Of a DNA stretch of 29,538 nucleotides, positions 7,716 through 14,863 are shown piece after piece (position 1 is the first letter of the stretch; each line of letters begins with the position of its first letter). Made by a program: the position numbers and the translations under genes. The notes under the pieces are model-generated. The model was not told the origin of the DNA, did no database searches, and saw nothing but the letters and a program-made list of their open reading frames with translations. This stretch comes from Pseudomonadota bacterium. GTDB taxonomy: Bacteria; Pseudomonadota; Gammaproteobacteria; Burkholderiales; Burkholderiaceae_D. The DNA is taken from assembly GCA_023422955.1 (NCBI GenBank), contig JAFAGG010000075.1, forward strand, positions 1 through 29,538. The letters run 5' to 3'.

Positions 7716-7743
7716 CCCGCACCTGAGTTGACGCCGGGGCGGG
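7716..7743 (+). promoter_or_regulatory. Candidate S6:S18 ribosomal-protein leader hairpin
   Basis: In the predicted rpsF leader, CCCGC(A)CC at 7716-7723 can pair with GG(G)GCGGG at 7736-7743, leaving a loop that ends in CCG (7734-7736). Leaders of rpsF operons in many bacteria carry a hairpin with a conserved CCG that binds the S6:S18 dimer for autoregulation. Position and the CCG fit; the exact consensus was not tested. Confidence 0.4.
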
Positions 7744-7758
7744 CGTATTAATGTCCAT

Positions 7759-7764
7759 AAGGAG
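7759..7764 (+). promoter_or_regulatory. Ribosome binding site of rpsF
   Basis: AAGGAG ends five bases before the rpsF ATG at 7770 and confirms that start. Confidence 0.8.
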
Positions 7765-7769
7765 TCTAC

Positions 7770-8138
7770 ATGCGTCACTACGAAATCGTATTTATCGTGC
7801 ATCCCGATCAGAGCGAGCAAGTGCCTGCCATGATCGAACGTTACAAGGGCATCGTCACCACCCGTGGTGGCCAGGTGCACCGCATCGAAGACTGGGGCCG
7901 CCGTCAGCTGGCCTACATGATTCAAAAACTCGCCAAGGCGCACTATGTCTGCATGAACATCGAATGCGACAGCGAAACCCTGGCAGAGATCGAAACCGGC
8001 TTCAAGTTCAATGACGCCGTATTGCGTCATCTGACCATCAAGATGAAGAAAGCGGAAACCGCTCCTTCCCCAATGATGAAGTCTGTACAGAAGGAAGACG
8101 CAGCCAAGAGCCCGCGCAGCGAAGCCCCTGCAGCCTAA
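7770..8138 (+). CDS. rpsF: 30S ribosomal protein S6
   Basis: S6 binds 16S rRNA in the platform of the small subunit as a dimer with S18. The protein has 122 residues. It shows the typical start MRHYEIVFIVHPDQ, the central EDWGRRQLAYMIQK segment and the KAHYVCMNIEC strand, followed by an acidic/basic low-complexity tail of about 25 residues. It is first in the operon with priB, rpsR and rplI, behind a promoter and a structured leader that may bind the S6:S18 complex. Confidence 0.98.
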   Translation: MRHYEIVFIVHPDQSEQVPAMIERYKGIVTTRGGQVHRIEDWGRRQLAYMIQKLAKAHYVCMNIECDSETLAEIETGFKFNDAVLRHLTIKMKKAETAPSPMMKSVQKEDAAKSPRSEAPAA

Positions 8139-8160
8139 GCGGACTTGAGCGGCCTGGCCA

Positions 8161-8469
8161 GTGAATCGATTCCAGTGCGTTGCAGTGATTACCAGCCGGG
8201 AAGCAGTGCGTTATACGCCTGCCGGTATACCGATGGTGAATTTGGATCTGCAGCTTGAATCGCAACAGCGAGAAGCAGGACTCGACCGACTGGTCTCACT
8301 GGAAATGACGGCGCTGGGCGCCGGCAATATTTCAGTGGAATTGAGTCAGGCGGAACTGGGAAAGACGTATCAGTTCACCGGCTTTTTGGCCCGCAAGCAC
8401 CGCAATAGCAGAAGCTTAGCCTTTCACATTACAGACATTGAACCTTATTCTTTAGATACAGGAGCCTAA
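8161..8469 (+). CDS. priB: Primosomal replication protein N (PriB)
   Basis: PriB is a small single-stranded-DNA-binding OB-fold protein that joins PriA and DnaT in restarting stalled replication forks. The 102-residue protein starts with GTG at 8161, 22 bases after rpsF; no ATG lies ahead of the conserved N-terminus. OB-fold strands are recognisable (VAVITSREAVRYTPAGIPMVNLDLQL and the YQFTGFLARKHR region). Its position between rpsF and rpsR is the well-known conserved location of priB. The stop codon is one base before the rpsR ATG, so translation is probably coupled. Confidence 0.93.
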   Translation: MNRFQCVAVITSREAVRYTPAGIPMVNLDLQLESQQREAGLDRLVSLEMTALGAGNISVELSQAELGKTYQFTGFLARKHRNSRSLAFHITDIEPYSLDTGA

Positions 8470-8470
8470 A

Positions 8471-8755
8471 ATGGCATTCGGTAAAAAATTCGACAAAAAC
8501 AAAATGAAAGAGCGCCGCAAACAGCAGAATCCGCTGTTCAAGCGCAAAAAATTCTGCCGCTTCACGGCTGCGCACGTTGAAGGCGTGGATTACAAAGATA
8601 TCGATACGCTCAAGGACTTCGTGCAAGAGAACGGCAAGATCATGCCGGCTCGCCTGACCGGCACCCGCGCGATCTATCAGCGTCAAGTGGATACGGCCAT
8701 CAAGCGTGCGCGCTTCCTCGCGCTGCTGCCGTACACCGATCTGCACAACGCGTAA
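8471..8755 (+). CDS. rpsR: 30S ribosomal protein S18
   Basis: S18 partners S6 on the 30S platform. The 94 residues contain the basic N-terminus, the KKFCRFT segment, the IDYKD-like VDYKDIDTLKDFV and the RLTGTRAIYQRQV signature of the family. AGGAG at 8460-8464, inside the end of priB, is its ribosome binding site, so the genes are tightly packed. It is the third gene of the rpsF operon. Confidence 0.98.
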   Translation: MAFGKKFDKNKMKERRKQQNPLFKRKKFCRFTAAHVEGVDYKDIDTLKDFVQENGKIMPARLTGTRAIYQRQVDTAIKRARFLALLPYTDLHNA

Positions 8756-8780
8756 TTGACGACTGAATTAGGAGAAAAAC

Positions 8781-9233
8781 ATGCAAGTAATTCTGTTGGA
8801 AAAAGTCGTCAATCTCGGCAACCTGGGCGACATCGTACGCGTGAAAGATGGTTATGCACGTAACTTCCTAATCCCTCAGCGCAAGGCGCGTCGTGCTACC
8901 CAAACCGCTATCCAGGAATTCGAAGTCAAGCGCGCAGAACTGGAAAAAGCGGCTGCAGAAGTTCTGGCTGCTGCACAGGCTCAAGGCGAGAAACTGAATG
9001 GCGCAACCGTTCAGTTGTCGCAGAAGGCTGGCGTTGACGGCCGTCTGTTCGGTTCCGTCACCAACCAGGACATCGCCGAAGCGCTGGGCAAGCAAGGCTT
9101 CCCGGTGGCGAAATCTCAGGTTCGCATGCCTAACGGTCCGCTGAAAGTGACGGGCGATCATCCCGTGTCCGTGGCATTGCACACCGACGTCGTGGTTGAT
9201 ATCACCGTTGCCGTGCTGGGCGAACACGCCTGA
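8781..9233 (+). CDS. rplI: 50S ribosomal protein L9
   Basis: L9 binds 23S rRNA at the base of the L1 stalk and restrains frameshifting. Its 150 residues show the N-terminal signature (LLEKVVNLGNLGDIVRVKDG, then YARNFLIP), the long connecting helix (residues about 40-75) and the C-terminal domain beginning KAGVDGRLFGSVT. It is the last gene of the operon; AGGAG precedes the ATG and a strong intrinsic terminator follows 27 bases after the stop. Confidence 0.98.
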   Translation: MQVILLEKVVNLGNLGDIVRVKDGYARNFLIPQRKARRATQTAIQEFEVKRAELEKAAAEVLAAAQAQGEKLNGATVQLSQKAGVDGRLFGSVTNQDIAEALGKQGFPVAKSQVRMPNGPLKVTGDHPVSVALHTDVVVDITVAVLGEHA

Positions 9234-9254
9234 TTGCAAGAAGTGGCGTCATAT

Positions 9255-9283
9255 AAAAAAGCCGGGTTCGCCCGGCTTTTTTT
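9255..9283 (+). terminator. Intrinsic terminator of the rpsF-rplI operon
   Basis: GCCGGG (9261-9266), loop TTCG and CCCGGC (9271-9276) are followed by seven T (9277-9283) and preceded by six A, so it could work in both directions. Confidence 0.92.
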
Positions 9284-9320
9284 ATTCCGGTTCCCGGGAA
9301 ATTTGCCGAAGTTAAACAGG

Positions 9321-9326
9321 TATAAT
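9321..9326 (+). promoter_or_regulatory. -10 box of dnaB, very close to its start codon
   Basis: A perfect TATAAT ends only seven bases before the dnaB ATG at 9334. No convincing -35 box lies at 16-18 bases and no ribosome binding site is visible in between. The expected transcript start falls at or next to the ATG. Confidence 0.55.
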
Positions 9327-9333
9327 TTCCGCC

Positions 9334-10719
9334 ATGAACGAACGCAATGATCCCCAGTTAGATGCTCTTCGAGTTCCGCCGCATTCCATCGAAGCGGAAC
9401 AATCTGTGCTCGGAGGCCTGCTGCTGGACAATGCCGCCTGGGACCGGATCGCGGACTTCATCCATGCCGATGATTTTTACCGCTACGATCATCGCCTCAT
9501 TTTTCAGCACATCGTCAAGCTCATCAACGATACCAAGCCGGCCGACGTGATCACGGTGTATGAAGCCTTGTCCGTCAGCGGCAAGGGTGAAGAAGTCGGC
9601 GGCCTGGCGTATCTGAATGCGCTGGCGCAGAACACGCCTTCCGCCGCCAATATCCGGCGCTATGCGGAAATCGTGCGCGACCGCGGCGTATTGCGCAAGC
9701 TGATTACGGTATCCGACGAAATTTCCGGGCATGCCTTTAATCCTCAAGGCAAGGAAGTCAAGCAAATCCTGGATGAAGCGGAATCCAAGATCTTTGCGAT
9801 TGCAGAAGAGGGCGCGCGCGGCGCGCAGGGCTTCCAGGAAATCCAGCCGCTCCTGACGCAAGTCGTCGAGCGCATCGACGAACTCTACAACCGCGACAGC
9901 CAGAACGACATTACCGGCGTGCCGACCGGCTTCACCGATCTCGATCGCATGACTTCCGGCTTGCAGCCGGGCGACCTGGTCATCGTTGCCGGTCGTCCCT
10001 CGATGGGCAAGACGGCTTTCTCGATCAATATCGGTGAGACCGTGGCCATCGAGAGCGGCTTGCCGGTCGCGGTGTTTTCGATGGAGATGGGCGGCGCTCA
10101 GCTTGCCATGCGTATGCTGGGGTCGGTGGGCCGGCTCGATCAGCAGCGCCTGCGTACCGGCCGCCTGATCGATGAAGACTGGCCGCGCCTGACGCATGCC
10201 ATCCAGAAGATGAACGATGCGCAGATCTACATCGATGAAACGCCGGCGCTGAGCCCCATCGAGCTGCGCGCACGTGCGCGTCGCCTGGCGCGCCAGTGCG
10301 GCAAGCTTGGCCTCATCATCGTCGACTATTTGCAGCTGATGTCCGGCAATGGCTCGGGCGAAAACCGCGCCACCGAAATCTCGGAAATCTCCCGTAACCT
10401 CAAGGGATTGGCCAAGGAGCTCAATTGCCCGCTGATTGCCTTGTCGCAGTTGAACCGCTCGCTGGAACAGCGCCCCAACAAGCGCCCCGTCATGTCGGAC
10501 TTGCGCGAGTCGGGCGCCATCGAGCAGGATGCCGACGTAATTCTGTTCATTTATCGTGATGAAGTATACAATCCCGACTCGCCAGACAAGGGTACTGCCG
10601 AAATTATCATCGGCAAGCAGCGTAACGGTCCCATTGGTGCCGTGCGCCTGACCTTCCTGGGCAAGTACACCAAATTCGACAACTACGCCGGCGGAAACGC
10701 GGTATTCGACAACGAATAA
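9334..10719 (+). CDS. dnaB: Replicative DNA helicase DnaB
   Basis: DnaB is the hexameric 5'-3' helicase that unwinds DNA at the replication fork. The 461-residue protein has the N-terminal DnaG-contacting domain (PPHSIEAEQSVLGGLLLDN, residues 15-33), a linker helix, and the RecA-like motor domain. The motor carries Walker A GRPSMGKT (K226) and Walker B LIIVDYLQLM (D331), with SQLNRSLEQRPNKRP and LRESGAIEQDADV towards the end. No intein interrupts it. It follows the rplI terminator and has its own -10 box almost touching the start codon, so its mRNA may be leaderless. Placement after the rpsF operon is common. Confidence 0.98.
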   Translation: MNERNDPQLDALRVPPHSIEAEQSVLGGLLLDNAAWDRIADFIHADDFYRYDHRLIFQHIVKLINDTKPADVITVYEALSVSGKGEEVGGLAYLNALAQNTPSAANIRRYAEIVRDRGVLRKLITVSDEISGHAFNPQGKEVKQILDEAESKIFAIAEEGARGAQGFQEIQPLLTQVVERIDELYNRDSQNDITGVPTGFTDLDRMTSGLQPGDLVIVAGRPSMGKTAFSINIGETVAIESGLPVAVFSMEMGGAQLAMRMLGSVGRLDQQRLRTGRLIDEDWPRLTHAIQKMNDAQIYIDETPALSPIELRARARRLARQCGKLGLIIVDYLQLMSGNGSGENRATEISEISRNLKGLAKELNCPLIALSQLNRSLEQRPNKRPVMSDLRESGAIEQDADVILFIYRDEVYNPDSPDKGTAEIIIGKQRNGPIGAVRLTFLGKYTKFDNYAGGNAVFDNE

Positions 10720-10828
10720 GGCGGCTGTCGCTCTCTTCTGATTCAGGATGTTCCCGCACGCGTTGTGCGTTCCATCGCCATGCAAATCGTAGGGTAGCCT
10801 TGACGCCGCAACAGTAACGGGAGCCAAG

Positions 10829-11455
10829 ATGTTTGGGCGATGGATGTCATCCAAGGGAAAATTTTTCGATCATTTTCTCCAGCATGCCGATCTGTGCGTG
10901 CAGGGCGCGCAGGAGATGGCGGCGATGATGAGAAATTTCGATCAGAGCGAGAACCGCGTGCATGCGATTGAAAGCATAGAGAAGCAGGCTGACAAGGTCA
11001 CTGACAGCACGCTGGAATTGCTGCAGAAAAGTTTCTTCACTCCCTTCGACCGCGACGATATCCATAAGCTGATCACGCGCATGGATGACATTCTCGATCT
11101 GCTCGAGGATGGCGCGCAATCCATTTATCTGTACGACGTCAAGGCGGTAACGCCGGAAGCGTCGCGCCTGGCCGATCTGTGCCTGGAGTCCACGGAAAAG
11201 GTACGCGACTGCATCAAGCTGCTGCAGAGCAGAAGCAATGCGCGCGAGATTCTCGCTGTGTGCGAGGAAATCGACAAGCTGGAATCGGATGCCGACCATG
11301 TGATGCGCGCCGCCATGTCCAAGCTGTTCCGTGACGAGCCCGAGGTGCGCAATATCATCAAGCTCAAGGCGATTTACGAAATCCTGGAAATGGTGACGGA
11401 CCGCTGCGAAGATGTCGCAACCATCATAGAAGGCATCGTGATTGAAAATGCCTGA
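10829..11455 (+). CDS. DUF47 family PhoU-like protein (putative Pit accessory/phosphate regulator)
   Basis: This 208-residue, almost wholly helical protein matches the DUF47 (YkaA/Pit accessory) family, which has a PhoU-like fold. Recognisable are the start MFGRWMSSKGKFFDHF, the ESIEKQADKVTDS segment, the FFTPFDRDDIHKLITRMDDILD stretch and C-terminal MVTDRCEDVATIIEGIV. Such proteins usually sit directly before a low-affinity phosphate permease gene (pit) and are thought to adjust its activity. Here no pit follows: a strong terminator ends the transcript and phoH lies on the other strand. GGGAG before the ATG supports the start. Confidence 0.9.
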   Translation: MFGRWMSSKGKFFDHFLQHADLCVQGAQEMAAMMRNFDQSENRVHAIESIEKQADKVTDSTLELLQKSFFTPFDRDDIHKLITRMDDILDLLEDGAQSIYLYDVKAVTPEASRLADLCLESTEKVRDCIKLLQSRSNAREILAVCEEIDKLESDADHVMRAAMSKLFRDEPEVRNIIKLKAIYEILEMVTDRCEDVATIIEGIVIENA

Positions 11456-11506
11456 TGCCTGAGTAAGGGCGGCAGCGAAAAGAGCGGTGAATAAGAAAGA
11501 GAAAAC

Positions 11507-11543
11507 AAAACGGGCTTGCATATGAATGCAAGCCCGTTTTTTT
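11507..11543. terminator. Bidirectional intrinsic terminator between DUF47 gene and phoH
   Basis: An 11-bp perfect stem (CGGGCTTGCAT at 11511-11521 with its complement at 11526-11536) closes a four-base loop. Seven T follow (11537-11543) and an A-rich stretch precedes it, so it can terminate both convergent genes. Confidence 0.92.
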
Positions 11544-11560
11544 ATGGATGCAGAGCAGGA

Positions 11561-13228
11561 TTACAGCACGTCGCTCGCATGATCCGCCAGGCGGGAACGC
11601 TCGCCGCGCGCCAGCGTGATATGACCGCTGTGCGACCAGCCCTTGAAGCGATCGACCACATAAGTCAGGCCGCTCGATCCTTCGGTCAGATAAGGCGTAT
11701 CGATCTGCGCGATATTACCCAGGCAGATTACCTTGGTGCCGGGGCCGGCGCGCGTAACCAGGGTTTTCATCTGCTTGGGCGTGAGATTCTGCGCTTCGTC
11801 GATGATCAGGAGTTTGTTGACGAAGGTGCGGCCACGCATGAAGCTCATCGACTTGATCTTGATCTTGGAGCGGATCAGATCTTGCGTGGCGGCGCGGCCC
11901 CAGTCGCCGGCATCGCTGTCCGACTTGTTCAGCACTTCCAGGTTGTCATCGAAAGCGCCCATCCACGGCGACATCTTTTCTTCTTCCGTACCCGGCAGGA
12001 AGCCGATGTCTTCGCCGACCGGCACTGTCACGCGCGTGACGATGATTTCACTGTAGAGCTTGGTTTCCAGTACTTGCGCCAGACCGGCTGCCAGCGCCAG
12101 CAGGGTCTTGCCGGTGCCGGCCTGGCCGAGCAGCGTGACGAAATCGCACTCGGGATCCATCAGCAGGTTCAGCGCAAAGTTCTGCTCGCGGTTGCGTGCC
12201 GTGATGCCCCACACGCTGTTCTTGGTGTGCGTGTACTCGCGCAGGGTACGAATCACGGCAGTCTTGCCATTGATCTGTTTTACCTGGCCATAGAATGAGG
12301 CTTCGCCATTGTTGGGTTCCATGTACACGAACTGGTTGATCAGCATCGCGGGCACCAGAGGACCGGTCAGGCGATAGTAGGTATAGCCGGTGCCGTGCTG
12401 GTTCTCCTGCCACGACTCCATGCCCTTGCCGTGCTTGTTCCAGAAATCGTCCGGCAGTTGCAGGATGCCTGAATACAGCAGGTCGGTATCTTCGAGCACA
12501 TGATCATTGAAGTACTCTTCCGCCGGCAGCCCCAGGGCGTGGGCCTTGATGCGCATATTGATATCCTTGGATACCAATACCACCGGGCGTCCCGGATGCT
12601 GCTGCTCCAGCGCGCGCACGACAGCCAGAATCTGATTGTCGGCTTTGCCGGAGGGCAGGCCAGGCGGCAGCGTTTCCACCTGAAGCTGAGTTTGAAAAAA
12701 CAGGCAGCCGCTCGCATCCTTGTTGCCGAGCTTGTTGAGCGGTATGCCTTGGGCTATCGAGCCTTCGCTGGTGTCGGCAATCAGGTCGTCCAATGAGCGC
12801 GATACCTGGCGCGCATTGCGCGCCACTTCCGACATGCCCTTCTTGTTATTGTCCAGTTCTTCCAGCGTCATCATCGGCAGGAAGACGTCATGTTCTGCGA
12901 AGCGGAACAGCGAGCTGGGATCGTGCATCAGCACATTGGTATCCAATACGAACAGCTTCTGGACATCGGCCTTGCCGCTGGCGCGGCGCGAGCCGGACTT
13001 GATCGGCGTTGCGGCGGACTTGGCGTTGCGTGACGAAGTGGATGGCGCTTCAACGGTTTTGCCCGGCGTCTTGGCGCGCACGACCTTCTCCGTTTTGAGT
13101 TCGGGCGTCTGAGGCAAGGGCTCCACAAGTGAAATGGCAGGCTTGATACGCTTGCCTTTGTCTGCTTTCGGATAGTCTTGCGGCGAAAGCAGGGCAGCGG
13201 GCTTGGTCGGCATTTTAGGTAGGGGCAT
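11561..13228 (-). CDS. phoH: PIN domain-PhoH ATPase fusion (PhoH2-like)
   Basis: A 555-residue protein combining a PIN ribonuclease-like domain with a PhoH-type P-loop NTPase; PhoH2 proteins studied in mycobacteria are RNA helicase/ribonucleases. Residues 1-90 are a basic, disordered tail. The PIN domain starts at KLFVLDTNVLMHD (D96) and runs to about 230. The PhoH domain carries Walker A GQAGTGKT (368-375, K374) and Walker B LLIIDEAQ (D477, E478). The ATG at 13228 with GAGG upstream is preferred. The open frame extends to a TTG at 13315, which has no family support. The RNA target is not known, and the name does not imply a proven phosphate response. Confidence 0.9.
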   Translation of the reverse strand: MPLPKMPTKPAALLSPQDYPKADKGKRIKPAISLVEPLPQTPELKTEKVVRAKTPGKTVEAPSTSSRNAKSAATPIKSGSRRASGKADVQKLFVLDTNVLMHDPSSLFRFAEHDVFLPMMTLEELDNNKKGMSEVARNARQVSRSLDDLIADTSEGSIAQGIPLNKLGNKDASGCLFFQTQLQVETLPPGLPSGKADNQILAVVRALEQQHPGRPVVLVSKDINMRIKAHALGLPAEEYFNDHVLEDTDLLYSGILQLPDDFWNKHGKGMESWQENQHGTGYTYYRLTGPLVPAMLINQFVYMEPNNGEASFYGQVKQINGKTAVIRTLREYTHTKNSVWGITARNREQNFALNLLMDPECDFVTLLGQAGTGKTLLALAAGLAQVLETKLYSEIIVTRVTVPVGEDIGFLPGTEEEKMSPWMGAFDDNLEVLNKSDSDAGDWGRAATQDLIRSKIKIKSMSFMRGRTFVNKLLIIDEAQNLTPKQMKTLVTRAGPGTKVICLGNIAQIDTPYLTEGSSGLTYVVDRFKGWSHSGHITLARGERSRLADHASDVL

Positions 13229-13341
13229 CAGCAAGACCTCATCGGTAATTGAATGGGACGAATGCAGATCTGACAGTCCGATAAGCAGGAACTGTTGTCG
13301 AGGAGAGTCTGGCAATCAGTGAAAAAAGGGTGCGTGAAATG

Positions 13342-13386
13342 TAAAAAGCCGTTTGTGAAAAGGAGGGTTCCTTTTCTCCAAACGGC
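13342..13386 (-). terminator. Intrinsic terminator of bcp
   Basis: An outer 8-bp stem (GCCGTTTG at 13348-13355 with CAAACGGC at 13379-13386) and an inner 8-bp stem (GAAAAGGA at 13357-13364 with TCCTTTTC at 13369-13376) form a long hairpin. On the minus strand it is followed by TTTTT, 26 bases after the bcp stop codon. Confidence 0.85.
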
Positions 13387-13411
13387 CTTCGTTTGCAATT
13401 TCTTAGAGAGT

Positions 13412-13894
13412 TCAATGACTTGAAATCACCTTCATCAATTCGAGCACCTCGTCCACATGGCCTGGGACTTTCACTCCACGCCATTCTTTCACCAATTCGC
13501 CGCTGGCGTCAATGATAAATGTGGAGCGTTCTATGCCCCTGACTTTTTTTCCATACATGAGCTTGGCTTTCATCACGCCGAAGAGATTGCACACGGTCTC
13601 TTCAGGATCGGAAATGAGCTCAAACGGCAGATCCAGTTTTGCCTTGAAATTCTCATGCGAACGCAGGCTGTCACGGCTCAGGCCTACAATTTCCGTGTTG
13701 GCATTGCAAAACTCCGGATACAGATCGCGAAAGCGCAGGCTTTCCGTGGTGCAGCCGGGAGTATTGTCCTTGGGGTAAAAGAACAGCACCAGATTCTTGC
13801 CGCGATAGTCAGACAGCGTAAAGGTTTTATCGCTGGTCATGGGCGCGGAAAAATCAAGCACCTTTTCATTGAGCGTTACGACGCTGACTGTCAA
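13412..13894 (-). CDS. bcp: Peroxiredoxin, Bcp/PrxQ family
   Basis: Thiol peroxidase reducing hydrogen peroxide and organic hydroperoxides. The 160 residues show the thioredoxin-fold peroxiredoxin core with FFYPKDNTPGCT, in which C48 is the peroxidatic cysteine. The E. coli-type resolving cysteine five residues later is absent (L53). C63 (PEFC) and a later cysteine (EETVCNLFG) remain, so this is either a 1-Cys type or uses another resolving residue. The start is TTG at 13894: AGGAG lies six bases before it and no ATG precedes the conserved region. An intrinsic terminator follows the gene, separating it from phoH. Confidence 0.92.
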   Translation of the reverse strand: MTVSVVTLNEKVLDFSAPMTSDKTFTLSDYRGKNLVLFFYPKDNTPGCTTESLRFRDLYPEFCNANTEIVGLSRDSLRSHENFKAKLDLPFELISDPEETVCNLFGVMKAKLMYGKKVRGIERSTFIIDASGELVKEWRGVKVPGHVDEVLELMKVISSH

Positions 13895-14136
13895 TCTACT
13901 CTCCTGTTTAAAAGTCAGAAAAGCTCATGCTTTCTGGAGCCGGGCACAAGCAGGCGAGGCAGCATGCGCTTTGCCATTCCAGCTTCCTTGTTGTGCGCAA
14001 TCGGATTTTGCTGCAAAGGAAAGCGATGTTCTGGAAGGCCAAGCAAGCTTATGTGCTTCGACTTTCCGCAGATTGAGGCAACAGCAAGAATTTCAAGGCT
14101 TGCCGCCACTCAAAAAGAAATCCGCGCTGACAAGAC

Positions 14137-14517
14137 TTATGCCTGCTTTTCCATGATGAGCGCCAGCGCGACCTTGCGGCCTTCTGCCATCAAAATGTTG
14201 TAAGTACGGCAAGCGGCCTGGTTATCCATGCACTCCACGCCGATGCGCTGATCTGTCAAAACCGTGGTCAGGCGCGGATGTATGAAGCGCTGTTTTGCGC
14301 CGGTGCCCAGTATGACGACATCGGGTTTCTGATTGTTGATGGGCTCAAAATCGGCAGCGGCAAGATTGTCGAAAGAAGTGACTTCCCACGCCATGGGTTT
14401 GATTTCCGGCAGGACGATCAGGCTGTGCGAAAAATAAATGGCATTGATCTCGACGCCGTTTTCATCATAGGCGGTCACTGTCTGGTATTGCTGAGTAGTG
14501 GTGGAATGAAGTTTCAT
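14137..14517 (-). CDS. Mth938-like domain-containing protein (DUF498/NDUFAF3 family)
   Basis: A 126-residue conserved protein of the Mth938/DUF498 family. Human NDUFAF3 is a homologue that helps assemble respiratory complex I; the bacterial role is not established. Characteristic are IYFSHSLIVLP, the PDVVILGTGAKQRF stretch and the ending with GIGVECMDNQAACRTYNIL-like sequence (here beginning RIGVECMD) before a variable helix. It lies 242 bases upstream of bcp on the same strand and probably has its own promoter in the AT-rich TATAT stretch just before its ATG. No clear ribosome binding site is seen. Confidence 0.85.
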   Translation of the reverse strand: MKLHSTTTQQYQTVTAYDENGVEINAIYFSHSLIVLPEIKPMAWEVTSFDNLAAADFEPINNQKPDVVILGTGAKQRFIHPRLTTVLTDQRIGVECMDNQAACRTYNILMAEGRKVALALIMEKQA

Positions 14518-14863
14518 GGTTTTTGTGATTGGGCTATATGGCTATATCTATATAGGAGAGTGAAATGGCGGGATAGGGCATTAGTCCTATTTGTTCCCAC
14601 TTATTCCTGTTCTCTGCTGAATAGCCGAACAAGCAATCGAAGAAATTGGACAAGAAATAACTGCCATTGTATTCGTTTCCGATCTGCGCTCAAGCAGTCG
14701 GATTGATTAAACGCGTGGCTTTGGGCACAATGGCTTCCTCGCGGCAAGACGGTTTCGGTCCTGTTTGCTACCAGTTGCGGGCCTTGCCTGCCAGCTTGCA
14801 ATGGAACACATTTGCCTGCAGCGCCAGGCCGCGCAATCCTCCGACTTTACTTCCTCTCATTTC
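14518..14863. other. Intergenic region between the DUF498 gene and alaC
   Basis: A divergent region of 346 bases without a convincing gene. The left edge holds a TATAT-rich stretch (14535-14558) suited to a minus-strand promoter. A possible plus-strand promoter for alaC is TTGATT at 14703-14708 with CACAAT at 14726-14731 (17-base spacer). Short open frames here lack family features. Confidence 0.5.
14703..14731 (+). promoter_or_regulatory. Possible alaC promoter
   Basis: TTGATT, 17 bases, CACAAT: each box matches the sigma-70 consensus at four of six positions. The predicted transcript would have a leader of about 125 bases before the alaC ATG. Confidence 0.35.

Noticed and set aside
9985..10030. 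Possible intein at the dnaB P-loop
   Set aside because: DnaB is a common intein host, but the Walker A region reads straight through and the length is the normal 461 residues.
9358..10854. 498-codon open frame antisense to dnaB
   Set aside because: A codon-bias shadow of dnaB with no recognisable motif; dnaB is intact.
13228..13315. Longer N-terminus of PhoH from an upstream TTG
   Set aside because: The ATG at 13228 has a ribosome binding site; the extension lacks family similarity.
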